From contig NZ_JARFXX010000003.1 in assembly GCF_029218125.1 (NCBI RefSeq), forward strand, positions 231,166-295,165: a stretch of DNA of 64,000 bases. The letters are read 5' to 3'. Of the stretch, positions 43,481 through 51,691 are shown piece after piece. The translations under genes and the position numbers were made by a program. Numbering within the stretch: position 1 is the stretch's first letter; each line of letters starts with the position of its first letter. This stretch comes from Oscillibacter faecalis_A. Lineage in GTDB: Bacteria > Bacillota > Clostridia > Oscillospirales > Oscillospiraceae. Under the pieces are notes generated by a model. It saw only the letters and a program-made list of their open reading frames with translations, did not search any database and had not been told where the DNA came from.

Positions 43481-45172
43481 TTATGCGGGAAGCTGGAATA
43501 CCTCACTCAGGGGCGGCGCAATGCGCGGCTGCGCCTCGCCCTGCTCCATCGCGCTGTCCACCGTGCCGATGTCGCGGTACACGATGCGGATGCTCTGGTG
43601 GGAGCTGCGGGAGTATTTCTCCGTCCGCTCGCCTACCTCGATCCGCTGGATGAACAGGCGCAGCAGCTCCGGCGTCAGCTCGTCGATGGCGGTATACTGC
43701 TTCGCCTTCTCAACGAACGTGTTCACATTGGCGGAGGCGGCTTTCAGCTTTTCCAACCGGGCCTCCTTTTCGGGGATCTGTTCCTCCAACGCTTTCTGTT
43801 CGACGGTGTAATCGCCCGCCAGCATCCGGTACTGCTCATCGGTCACCCGCCCCAGCACATTGTCCTCATAGAGCCGCTTGAACAGCTTGGACAGTTCCTC
43901 TCTGCGCCGCCGCATGGTATCCAGATCTTTTTGGATCGTGTTCATCTCACGCCGCAACTCCAGCGTATTCTTGCTGCCGATGTAGGCGGCGAACTGCTTT
44001 TCCTTCATCCGCGCGAAGTGCGTCACCCGGCGCAAGTCCTCCAGCACAACGGCTTTCAGTTCAAACTCCCGGATGTGATGCGGCGTGCAGACGGTCTTGC
44101 CCTTTTTGCCGTAGGTGTAGCACTTGAAGTTGTACTCCGTCCGCTTCATCGTGCTGGCTCTGTGCAGCACCAGCGGCTTGCCGCAATCCGCGCAGAACAC
44201 CAGTCCAGAGAAGATGTTCGGCTCGTCCATGTGCTTGGGGACACGCTTTTTGTGCTGACGCACCTCCTGCACGATGTCCCACTGCTCCTGCGTGACAAGG
44301 GCTTCGTGGGTGTTCTTCACCACGAACCGCTCACTTTCAGGGCGCTCCACACGCTGCTTGTTTTTGTAGGAGATCGTAGTGGTACGCAGTCCAACCGAGT
44401 GTCCGAGGTAGACCTCATTGTTCAGAATGCTGGTGACGCTGTTGGAAGACCACAGGCAGGGTCTGGTGGTGTCCAGTCCCCGATGGCTTTTCCCGGTCTT
44501 GCGGTAGTAGGCGTTGGACGGGTTCACCACCTGCTCTTTGGTGAGGATGGTGGCGATTCGCTTGGGGCCGTTTCCAGCGGCGCAGAGAGAGAAGATGCGC
44601 TTCACCACAGGTGCGGTGTCCTCGTCCGGAACCAGCGTGTTGGCGTCACCATCACTTTTCCGATAGCCGTAGGGCGGTCTGCCGCCCAGCCGCTCTCCCT
44701 GCTCCGCTTTCATTTTCATGACCGCACGGACCTTGCGGCTGGTATCCTTGGCGTGAAGCTCGTTGGCCCAGTTGCGGATGGGGTTGAAGTCATTGCTGCT
44801 CTCCACCGTGGAATCCACGCCATCGTTGACCGCGATGAAGCGGACATTCTTCTGGGGGAAATATATCTCCATGTAGTAGCCCACCTGAAGGGATTCTCGC
44901 CCCAAGCGGGAGGCGTCCTTTACGATGAGGTTCGCCACCTGTCCCACTTCGATCATCTCCACGATGATCTTTTTCCATGAAGGCCGCTCAAAGTTCGTAC
45001 CAGAGTAGCCGTCATCCGCAAGGAAGATGGTGTTCTCGAAGCCCTTTTCTTTTGCGTATTTCTCCAGCAGGGTGCGCTGGTGCTGAATGCTGTTGGACTC
45101 TCCGGCCCGCTCGTCCTCCTGACTGAGCCGTCCGTAGAGTACGGTGTATTGCTGATTTTCTTGACCTGCCAT
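43481..45172 (-). CDS. large serine recombinase
   Basis: A 563-residue site-specific recombinase of the TndX/TnpX-like group that integrates and excises mobilisable elements. The resolvase domain starts YTVLYGRLSQEDERAGESNS (catalytic Ser in the SNS block) and includes NLIVKDASRLGRESLQVG. The recombinase domain spans GGRPPYGYRKSDGD to NEVYLGHSVG. A zinc ribbon (SGLVFCADCGKPLVLHRAST with KTVCTPHHIR) is followed by a coiled coil from about residue 390 (LRREMNTIQKDLDTMRRRRE) and a DUF4368-like tail. All parts look intact. It is at one edge of the mobilisation module, as expected for an integrase. Confidence 0.92.
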   Translation of the reverse strand: MAGQENQQYTVLYGRLSQEDERAGESNSIQHQRTLLEKYAKEKGFENTIFLADDGYSGTNFERPSWKKIIVEMIEVGQVANLIVKDASRLGRESLQVGYYMEIYFPQKNVRFIAVNDGVDSTVESSNDFNPIRNWANELHAKDTSRKVRAVMKMKAEQGERLGGRPPYGYRKSDGDANTLVPDEDTAPVVKRIFSLCAAGNGPKRIATILTKEQVVNPSNAYYRKTGKSHRGLDTTRPCLWSSNSVTSILNNEVYLGHSVGLRTTTISYKNKQRVERPESERFVVKNTHEALVTQEQWDIVQEVRQHKKRVPKHMDEPNIFSGLVFCADCGKPLVLHRASTMKRTEYNFKCYTYGKKGKTVCTPHHIREFELKAVVLEDLRRVTHFARMKEKQFAAYIGSKNTLELRREMNTIQKDLDTMRRRREELSKLFKRLYEDNVLGRVTDEQYRMLAGDYTVEQKALEEQIPEKEARLEKLKAASANVNTFVEKAKQYTAIDELTPELLRLFIQRIEVGERTEKYSRSSHQSIRIVYRDIGTVDSAMEQGEAQPRIAPPLSEVFQLPA

Positions 45173-45252
45173 AGTTACCTCCTTTTCGTTGGGGCAGGCC
45201 GGTACGGTAACACGAAGTATACCGCACCGGCTCTCGCAAGTCTACCGGAATT

Positions 45253-45537
45253 TTACTGCTCATGATGCTCCCGCTCTAACTTTGTGTCGATGAGCTGCAG
45301 GAGCTTGTCTGTGGGTGTTGCCGATGCGCCGCCGGGGAATACGGAGGTCACAAAGAAGCACTTCCCACCAACCAGCATCGCCCGTTGACGGGTGAGGTCA
45401 TCGCCCTCCCATTTGGCTGTGCTGTCACGGAACAACGTTTCCACGCCGCCGTCCTCGGAGCGGCGCAGGATGACCTGCTCCGGCCGGTAGGCGCCGAGGA
45501 TGCCCGTGTCACGATAAATTTCCCAATCCTGTTTCAT
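45253..45537 (-). CDS. small conserved element protein of unknown function
   Basis: A 94-residue protein (MKQDWEIYRDTGILGAYRPE). It looks like a compact beta-rich protein (VILRRSEDGGVETLF, AMLVGGKCFFVTSVFPGG) and matches no catalytic family I know. Its ATG overlaps the relaxase stop (TAATG, one base), so it is translated from the mobilisation operon. Similar small proteins between relaxase and serine recombinase occur in related clostridial elements; this is from memory of gene order, not a search. Confidence 0.7.
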   Translation of the reverse strand: MKQDWEIYRDTGILGAYRPEQVILRRSEDGGVETLFRDSTAKWEGDDLTRQRAMLVGGKCFFVTSVFPGGASATPTDKLLQLIDTKLEREHHEQ

Positions 45538-46985
45538 TACAATCCTCCCATGGTTTGCTCATGCTGTTGCTTTTTCTGTTCTTCTCGCGCAGACTGCTCG
45601 TCCAATTTTTCTTTCACAGCCATAGCCGCGCCCGCGGCGAAGCCGATCGCCGCGCCGAGGTTTTCGGCGGCGATTTTCGCCTCCATGCGCCGCCGCTTTT
45701 CCTCGGCGTCCTCGTCCTCATCCAGCAGTGTTCCTACGGCAGACAGTCCTGCCACGGCGGGAATCAGAGGAACAGGCCGCGGATCGCCGCCGCGCCATAC
45801 CAACCCGCCAGTGCCGCCGTGCCAAGGATCAGCATCAGCATGATCCACTTGAGGGCCACCAGCAGGCTGAAGTCCGGGAGCCAGTCGATCCACTTGGAGG
45901 AATATTTCTCGCTCAGATTCCCAACCCGTTCCAGCAGTCTGTTCATCTCTGTCAGCGATCTCTGCATCTCCGTGAGCGACTTCTGCACCGGTGTCAGGTC
46001 GACGTGCGTTTTCAGCTCCGGCAGGGCCTTCCGAATTTCCTCCAGCTCCCAGTTTATTCCGTCTGCCTGCTCCGCCAGCTTGCTCATCGCCTGCGGCAGA
46101 TCGCACTGGATCACGATGGGCTGGATCGACTGCGGCTGCGGCGCGCTGCTCGGCTGATTCAGCCGTTTCAATTCCTCCATCGGTTTCCGCTGCTCGATGA
46201 AATTTTCTCTTGATGAGCTCTGTGCGTATTCTGAATTCATGCTCCATGACCTCCTTGCAGTACTTTTCTTCATGTAATTTGCTGTCGCGGCATCTCATGC
46301 CGTCCGGCGTGGTGTAGGTGATGTACTTGCGCCCACTTTCCCAGCGGACAGCGTAGCCCTCGGACGCCATCAGGGAAACGAAGGCGTCCTTGTCGGCGGC
46401 GTATTTCATGCACTCGTCAATGGTGTTCATGAGCCGAAGCTTCCAACTCTGTCCCTTCAGCGCTGTGTGATACTCCGCGCCGCTCATGCCGCGGGCCTGC
46501 TGCGCGGTCGGCTCAAAGACCGGCAGATCCATCTCCAGACAGATCACGTCATTGCGCCGCATCAGTTCTTGAATCTGTTCCTTCGCCATGTGCAGCTTTT
46601 TGCCGGTCTCGAAATTGACGGAGTTGATGACGCAGTGAGAGTGGACGTGCTCGCGATCTACATGGGTGCAGACCAGCACCTCGCAGCCGTCGAAGTATTC
46701 CGCCAGCCGCCGCGCGGCTTCGTGGGCCTGCCGTGGATCAATCATTTTACCTTTTGGGAAGCTCTGCACCAAGTGATAGAACATCGTGCCGCCGTCCTTG
46801 TGGTAGAGCAGTTTCGTGTTCAGGAAGTCGTCATAGACGCTTTGCGGCTGGCAGTTGATGCCGCTGACGAGCGCCCCGCCCTCCCATGCGGTTTTCTTTT
46901 CCTGCATGACGTAGAGCATCACGCCGCGCATGGCGGCGCGGGACTGTGTGCCCTTTTTGTAGTTCACGAAATGTACGATGGCCAT
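45537..46985 (-). CDS. relaxase, mobilisation nuclease
   Basis: Nicks oriT and pilots the strand in conjugal transfer. 482 residues. The relaxase domain (MAIVHFVNYKKGTQSRAAMR, catalytic Tyr within the first 30 residues) has the histidine triad in CTHVDREHVHSHCVINSVNF. Conserved GMSGAEYHTALKGQSWKLRL and KLHEEKYCKEVMEHEF follow. From about residue 255 to 410 the protein turns low-complexity (Ala/Gly/Glu/Asp) because another gene is encoded there out of frame, and then a credible tail resumes (EEKRRRMEAKIAAENLGAAI). GTG 46994 (overlapping the mobC stop) is the alternative start. Confidence 0.9.
   Translation of the reverse strand: MAIVHFVNYKKGTQSRAAMRGVMLYVMQEKKTAWEGGALVSGINCQPQSVYDDFLNTKLLYHKDGGTMFYHLVQSFPKGKMIDPRQAHEAARRLAEYFDGCEVLVCTHVDREHVHSHCVINSVNFETGKKLHMAKEQIQELMRRNDVICLEMDLPVFEPTAQQARGMSGAEYHTALKGQSWKLRLMNTIDECMKYAADKDAFVSLMASEGYAVRWESGRKYITYTTPDGMRCRDSKLHEEKYCKEVMEHEFRIRTELIKRKFHRAAETDGGIETAESAEQRAAAAVDPAHRDPVRSAAGDEQAGGAGRRNKLGAGGNSEGPAGAENARRPDTGAEVAHGDAEIADRDEQTAGTGWESEREIFLQVDRLAPGLQPAGGPQVDHADADPWHGGTGGLVWRGGDPRPVPLIPAVAGLSAVGTLLDEDEDAEEKRRRMEAKIAAENLGAAIGFAAGAAMAVKEKLDEQSAREEQKKQQHEQTMGGL
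45764..46240 (-). CDS. MobB-like coiled-coil membrane protein nested in the relaxase gene
   Basis: A 158-residue frame lies wholly inside the relaxase gene in another frame. ATG 46240 (MNSEYAQSSSRENFIEQRKP) is preceded by AAGGAGG about 9 bases upstream, a better ribosome site than most genes here. The product has a Gln/Pro-rich start, a coiled coil (KSLTEMQRSLTEMNRLLERV) and a C-terminal membrane helix (LLVALKWIMLMLILGTAALA). The relaxase frame is low-complexity exactly over this stretch, so the constrained frame is this one. In RSF1010 and ColE1, mobB genes likewise overlap mobA, and RSF1010 MobB is a membrane protein that aids transfer. Equivalence is inferred. Confidence 0.75.
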   Translation of the reverse strand: MNSEYAQSSSRENFIEQRKPMEELKRLNQPSSAPQPQSIQPIVIQCDLPQAMSKLAEQADGINWELEEIRKALPELKTHVDLTPVQKSLTEMQRSLTEMNRLLERVGNLSEKYSSKWIDWLPDFSLLVALKWIMLMLILGTAALAGWYGAAAIRGLFL

Positions 46986-46990
46986 ACGGC

Positions 46991-47296
46991 TCACCGACCT
47001 TCCATGACTGACCGTAGCGCAACGCTGACCTCGGACAGCTCACCGGCAGCTTTTTCCAGACCGATGACCTGCACCTTGCCCATGTTGGCGAGGACGGTGA
47101 GGCGGTTGATGTTGCTGCCGATGCCCTTGAGCTGGCGGAGCAGTTCTTTCTGTTCGTCGATGACCACGATCCGCTTTCCGAGACAGCAGGCAGTGACGTA
47201 GTCGCTCATGGACATGTGGGCCTTCGCCGCCAGCGCTTTGATCTTCTCGCGGTCAGCGGACGCCATGCGCGTGCTGAATTTGATATCTTTTTTCAT
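46991..47296 (-). CDS. mobC: MobC-like relaxosome accessory protein
   Basis: A 101-residue protein with an N-terminal ribbon-helix-helix-like part (MKKDIKFSTRMASADREKIK) and the MobC core LKGIGSNINRLTVLANMGKV. It binds near oriT and helps the relaxase open the DNA. ATG 47296 has GGAG upstream. The stop overlaps the relaxase's alternative GTG start (GTGA), a usual mobC-relaxase arrangement. Confidence 0.9.
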   Translation of the reverse strand: MKKDIKFSTRMASADREKIKALAAKAHMSMSDYVTACCLGKRIVVIDEQKELLRQLKGIGSNINRLTVLANMGKVQVIGLEKAAGELSEVSVALRSVMEGR

Positions 47297-47775
47297 GTTT
47301 TTCTCCAATCGTAGCTAAAAGTGAGTCCGGGCTTCTGCCCGAAAATGGGGTGCGGGGCCATGCCCCGCCCAGTGCATTTGGCAGGGCAGCAGCTTCGCCG
47401 CAGACCAGACAAATGCGATGCTGGCCACCTCCAACGGAGGTGATAAAAGCTCCCGTAACAGGGAGTCTCTGCGCCTATTGGGAATAACGGCTTACGCAGA
47501 GGAATTTTCCATCTGCGGCAGAGAAATAAAATGTTTCTTCTGCTGGCTTTTAAGGAATTTTTCTCCCTTCACACAGCGCTTTTTCGGCGTTCCTGCATGG
47601 GGGGTGGTATCATTACCCTCGGCGTGCGCTTCATGCCGTTGAAACACTGGACGCGCAGGAGTTACGGCGGCTTATTTGCCGTTTTTATGCTACCCCGGAA
47701 TTTGCCCTGTGCGGGCTGAATCTCCCCTCGGCGGGTACACACGCCACCCCAGCCCCGAACCGCGCACACAGCGGC
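47297..47775. other. non-coding region with candidate oriT
   Basis: Immediately upstream of mobC, where oriT is expected. It contains several short inverted repeats: CGGGC-TTCT-GCCCG (about 47337), GCGGGGC-CAT-GCCCCGC (about 47352), CTCCC-GTAACA-GGGAG (about 47452) and CTCTGCG/CGCAGAG (about 47466-47502). No ORF here has a convincing ribosome site. I cannot place the nick site. Confidence 0.5.
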
Positions 47776-48828
47776 TCACACGCCGAAATACGGCGGGTTC
47801 TCAGGGTCGATGGTGACGATGTTTCCGGCAGCGGGATCATCGACACCATCGACCCTTTTCAGGCAGATCAGACGGTCGCCGTTGCTCTTGCGGAAGGACA
47901 CCGTAATGCCGTTTCTCCTTAGAGCGTCAACGCTTTTACGGATTCGGTGGGAGAAACTGTTGGGGGTCAGTCCCTCCGTACCGGCAGGGTCGATCTTTTC
48001 CAACAGCGCCTTGGCAGGGGCGCTGATCTCCGGCTGCCGGCGCAGCAATTCAGAGAGAAGAAAAAGAATTCTCTCGTTGGGCTGCTCTTTCTGTTCGCAG
48101 TCATCTGACAGCTGTTTCCAGACATGATCCTCGCCATCGAACTCCAATGCCAGTTCCCGGTAGGGGATGTCCCGCCCGGTGCAGTAGAGCGTGGCGGTGT
48201 TCTCCATCATTCTTCCTTCTGAGAAAGAAATCACATTTTGCCGCATCGCCTCTCCACGCAATGCCAGCGGCTTTGCGTGGCTCTCCGTTCAGAACCCAGC
48301 AAAGCGGTTCTGAACGGAAAAGGAGGAGCGACGAAATGAGTGAGTTTTCGACGTAGGCGGAAACGAAGGATATGAAGTCCGCGACGACGCGGCATAGGGG
48401 TTTGCGTCATTGCCCACTGTGCGGATACGCTGGAGCGTGTCGATGACGATGAGCCTGGTCTGCGGATGCTTTTTCAGGAATTGTTCGATCTGTTCCACCA
48501 GCCCGTTGTGGAGCTGCTGGGACATGACGGCGAAGTGCAGCGTGGGCGGCGCGTCCTCCGTGAGATCAAAGAGGCGGCTTTGGATGCGCTGGAAGTTGTC
48601 CTCCAGACAGAGGTACAGTACCTCGCATGGCCGTGTGGCGAATGTCCAGAGCGGCTTGCCCCGCGCGGCGCAGAGACACAGCCACAGTGCCAGCCACGAT
48701 TTGCCGATCTTCGGCGCGCCTGCCAGCAGGTGCAGTCCCTGGGGCAGCAGATCGTCGACCACGAAGAAGGCCGGCTCGTAAGCGGTGCTTTGCAGCGTGT
48801 CCGCGTCAATGGTTTGCAGTCGGTTCAT
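47776..48828 (-). pseudogene. RepA-like AAA ATPase/helicase, split by an insert
   Basis: The 5' part (48828 to about 48400; MNRLQTIDADTLQSTAYEPA) has Walker A in LLAGAPKIGKSWLALWL and the Walker B-like LIVIDTLQRIRTVGNDANPYA, then loses homology and stops at 48289. The 3' part (about 48217 to 47776) resumes with NTATLYCTGRDIPYRELALE and a C-terminal domain (TPNSFSHRIRKSVDALRRNG). In intact relatives the two are joined by about 55 residues; here these are replaced by some 185 bases of hairpin-rich DNA. It was probably the element's replication or maintenance ATPase. A second RepA-like gene lies at 63514. Confidence 0.82.
48218..48400. repeat. hairpin-rich insert inside the RepA-like gene
   Basis: About 185 bases unrelated to the ATPase. 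It contains two perfect hairpins: CCACGCAA/TTGCGTGG (48254-48280) and CCGTTCAGAACC/GGTTCTGAACGG (48285-48317), then AAAAGGAGGAGCGACG. The exact ends are uncertain. It may be a small interspersed repeat of this bacterial group. Confidence 0.55.
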
Positions 48829-48897
48829 AAAAATTTCTCCTTTCTGAGTTGGAGTGTTTATTTCTTTCAGGCCTGTGCTTGTATCGTAACATGGGGA

Positions 48898-48926
48898 TTG
48901 ACTTTCGAAAATAGGTAATGTATCAT
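48898..48926 (+). promoter_or_regulatory. promoter of the first DUF6076 gene
   Basis: TTGACT (48898-48903), 17 bases and TATCAT (48921-48926), 53 bases before ATG 48980. Confidence 0.72.
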
Positions 48927-48979
48927 TTTACTACATACACTATATTGAGGCGAATACATTATCTACTGGGAGAGGGCTT

Positions 48980-50053
48980 ATGTCTGTTTTAGGAAAAGAC
49001 CTGTTTGATTTTCAGCGTTCGCATACGAACACAAAAGTGGAATTTGGCGCATCCGGCTACTGGGTGGAGATGGTCCCGGAGATGCAGCCCTACGGAACTG
49101 TGCTGACGGAGATCCTAAATCTGGATGTCACACCTTTTCAGAAGCTGTTGGACAGGTTGAACACCGCTGTCCACGAAAAGAATTATGATGACGCTCCGCG
49201 TGCCTATATGGACATGCAGAAGGGTTTTGGATCTCTGCCGCTCTACCGATTGTATCTGATGGACTTCCGTTATTTCGGAGATATGAAGATCGAGGAATTT
49301 GTGGGTGAGGAAGTGCGGGAGGCATTTGCGAAATATGTGATCAATGAGGAGCGCGAAATACCATCCTTCATGCAGCAGCAGATCAAGGACATTCAGCTCA
49401 TTCAGGAGCGGTACGCGTGGTTTCTGGACCGGGTTTTTGCAAACGCTGTGTTTGAAAAGAAAAAAGGCCAGAGAAAAGAATCTCTGGCGCAGTTGATCTA
49501 TTCCAGCGGTTATGAGGCTTTTGTCAGCGGTGTCAGTTTGGGGAAGGACCCGGAGGTAGACGCGCCGCTGGTAAGAGCGCAGTACCGCATCCGGGGCGAA
49601 AGAGAAAATGCCGAGGTAGTTGAGAAGATGTATTTTGACCGGCTGCTGGATTTCGTCTATGTGGAGCTTATGAAGGGGCTGCAGAAGGGCTTTGTGCCGA
49701 AACGCTGTGCCAACTGCGGACGCTGGTTCTTGCAGATGCCGGGTATGACCTACGCCTATTGCGGCGAACCGGCGCCGGGGCAGGATGGCAAGACCTGCCG
49801 GGAGATCGGAGCCACCAGCAGCTTTCGCAGCAAGGTGCGGAACAACGATGTTTGGAAAGCACATCAGCGGGCCTACAAAAAATATTTTGCCCGTACCCGA
49901 AAGGGGACGATGAGCAAGGGCGTGTTTGAAGTGTGGTCCCGGAAAATGGAGACGCTGCGGGACGATGCGCTGATGGAATATGGCAGAGCGCAGAGCGAAG
50001 AGGAACGCCAGCGCATTGTGGATGAGGTCACGCAAAAACTGAATAAGCTGTGA
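48980..50053 (+). CDS. DUF6076 protein with C-terminal zinc finger, copy 1
   Basis: A 357-residue protein. The N-terminal 230 residues are mostly helical, without recognisable motifs. From about residue 240 a four-cysteine module appears (KRCANCGRWFL, then AYCGEPA and KTCREIGA), followed by a basic stretch (HQRAYKKYFARTRKGTMSKG) that suggests nucleic-acid binding, reminiscent of CGNR-type zinc fingers. It is divergent from a RepA-like ATPase gene with 151 bases between. A second DUF6076 protein at 62257 has the same module and the same divergent partner. Function unknown; regulation of the element is a guess. Confidence 0.82.
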   Translation: MSVLGKDLFDFQRSHTNTKVEFGASGYWVEMVPEMQPYGTVLTEILNLDVTPFQKLLDRLNTAVHEKNYDDAPRAYMDMQKGFGSLPLYRLYLMDFRYFGDMKIEEFVGEEVREAFAKYVINEEREIPSFMQQQIKDIQLIQERYAWFLDRVFANAVFEKKKGQRKESLAQLIYSSGYEAFVSGVSLGKDPEVDAPLVRAQYRIRGERENAEVVEKMYFDRLLDFVYVELMKGLQKGFVPKRCANCGRWFLQMPGMTYAYCGEPAPGQDGKTCREIGATSSFRSKVRNNDVWKAHQRAYKKYFARTRKGTMSKGVFEVWSRKMETLRDDALMEYGRAQSEEERQRIVDEVTQKLNKL

Positions 50054-50062
50054 GCGAAAAAA

Positions 50063-50107
50063 CAGGAGGGAGCTGCGTCCGCAAATGCGGATGCAGTTCC
50101 CCCCTGT
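50063..50107 (+). terminator. hairpin after the DUF6076 gene
   Basis: A long imperfect stem (CAGGAGGGAGCTGC with its near-complement, upper stem TCCGCA/TGCGGA) begins 10 bases after the stop. There is no strong T tract. Confidence 0.5.
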
Positions 50108-50330
50108 GCTGCGGTGCCGAAGCACTGCGTAGTCCCATTACGGAGCCCTGAGCAGTGGAGCACTTCGCAGACGGCTCTGGATCATACTGACAACAGCTTG
50201 TGTTTGATTTGCAATGTAAATCTTGACATTCCATCCAACAGCCTGTACTCTTAAATCGTATTATCTTACAAATACACAGTTTAACCTGCGCACAATAAAG
50301 CGATCGCACGATTCACAAGGAGTGAGGATG

Positions 50331-51671
50331 ATGTCGGAAGAAATGGTTTTCAGAAAGCGCCGCCTTTCGTCTTTTCAAATTATCATATTGGGCTTTGCAG
50401 GGGTGATCCTGCTGGGCGCGCTGCTGCTGATGCTGCCGCTCTCCACAACAGCCGGGTGCGTAACGCCATTTCATGAAGCGCTCTTCACCGCGACCTCCGC
50501 TGTTTGTGTAACGGGTCTTGTGGTGCAGGATACCGGCAGCTATTGGTCGGTCTTTGGCCAAGTGGTGATCCTGACGCTGATTCAGATAGGTGGACTCGGT
50601 GTTGTCACCGTGGCGGCATCGTTTGCGCTGCTGTCCGGGCGAAGGATCTCTCTGATGCAGCGCAGCACCATGCAGGACGCCATCTCAGCGCCGAGGGTCG
50701 GAGGGATCGTCCGGCTGACACGGTTCATCCTGCAGGGAACATTTCTGATCGAACTGATCGGCGCACTTGCCATGCTGCCGGTGTTTTGCCGCGACTACGG
50801 ATGGCGCGGGATCTGGATGGCGGTATTTCACTCCATCTCCGCCTTTTGCAACGCGGGGTTTGACATTCTGGGAACGAACGGCAACTTGTATCCGTCCCTT
50901 ACCGGTTACGTCCAAAATCCGGTGATCAATATCACGATCATGCTGCTGATCATAACCGGCGGCATCGGTTTCTTGACGTGGGATGACATTTGCGAAAACA
51001 AGCTGCACTTCCACCGTTATCGAATGCAGAGCAAGGTGATTCTTGTCACGACACTTGCACTGATCGTCCTTCCGGCGCTGTTTTTCTTCTTTGTGGACTT
51101 TGGTACCCTTCCCCTCAGAGCGCGGGTCCAGGCAGCCCTGTTCCAATCGGTCACGCCGAGAACGGCGGGCTTCAACACGGTCGATCTACCCGCCATGTCC
51201 AGCGCGTCGCTGGGCGTGATGATCCTTCTGATGCTCATCGGCGGTTCTCCCGGCTCCACGGCAGGCGGCATGAAAACCACTACGCTGGCAGTTCTGCTTG
51301 CCAATGCTGCCGCGACCTTCCGCCAGCGGGACAGTGCCCAATTCTTTGGGCGCAGAGTCGATTGCAGTGCCGTCAAAACCGCCGCGACCATTCTGACGAT
51401 GTACCTTGCGCTGTTCTTTGGCGGAGGCATTTTTATCAGCGTATATGAGAATCTTCCGCTGTCCTCCTGCCTGTATGAAGCAGCGTCGGCGGTAGGCACG
51501 GTGGGACTGACATTGGGTATTACGCCGCAGCTGCACATTCCCTCGCAAATGGTATTGATCGCGCTGATGTATCTGGGCAGAGTCGGCGGGCTGACGCTCA
51601 TTTATGCGACGGTGTCCAGCAAAAAAAGCGGCAATGCAAAGCTGCCGCAGGAAAGAATCACGATTGGATGA
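50331..51671 (+). CDS. ktrB: KtrB/TrkH-type potassium channel subunit
   Basis: A 446-residue integral membrane protein that forms the K+ pathway of a Ktr uptake system. All four filter-loop repeats are visible: TATSAVCVTGLVVQDTG, HSISAFCNAGFDILG, QSVTPRTAGFNTVDL and AASAVGTVGLTLGITP. The GGSPGSTAGGMKTTT hinge is typical. ATG 50331 is 8 bases from AAGGAG (ATG 50328 is also possible). It is followed, with a 4-base overlap to the earliest possible start, by the regulatory RCK subunit. It lies in accessory DNA between mobilisation genes and an IS, so it may be cargo. Confidence 0.94.
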   Translation: MSEEMVFRKRRLSSFQIIILGFAGVILLGALLLMLPLSTTAGCVTPFHEALFTATSAVCVTGLVVQDTGSYWSVFGQVVILTLIQIGGLGVVTVAASFALLSGRRISLMQRSTMQDAISAPRVGGIVRLTRFILQGTFLIELIGALAMLPVFCRDYGWRGIWMAVFHSISAFCNAGFDILGTNGNLYPSLTGYVQNPVINITIMLLIITGGIGFLTWDDICENKLHFHRYRMQSKVILVTTLALIVLPALFFFFVDFGTLPLRARVQAALFQSVTPRTAGFNTVDLPAMSSASLGVMILLMLIGGSPGSTAGGMKTTTLAVLLANAAATFRQRDSAQFFGRRVDCSAVKTAATILTMYLALFFGGGIFISVYENLPLSSCLYEAASAVGTVGLTLGITPQLHIPSQMVLIALMYLGRVGGLTLIYATVSSKKSGNAKLPQERITIG

Positions 51672-51691
51672 GCAAAGGAGTTGTCTATCCC

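Noticed and set aside
47531..47719. 62-codon plus-strand frame upstream of mobC
   Set aside because: No ribosome site, no recognisable content, and it lies in the region that looks like oriT.
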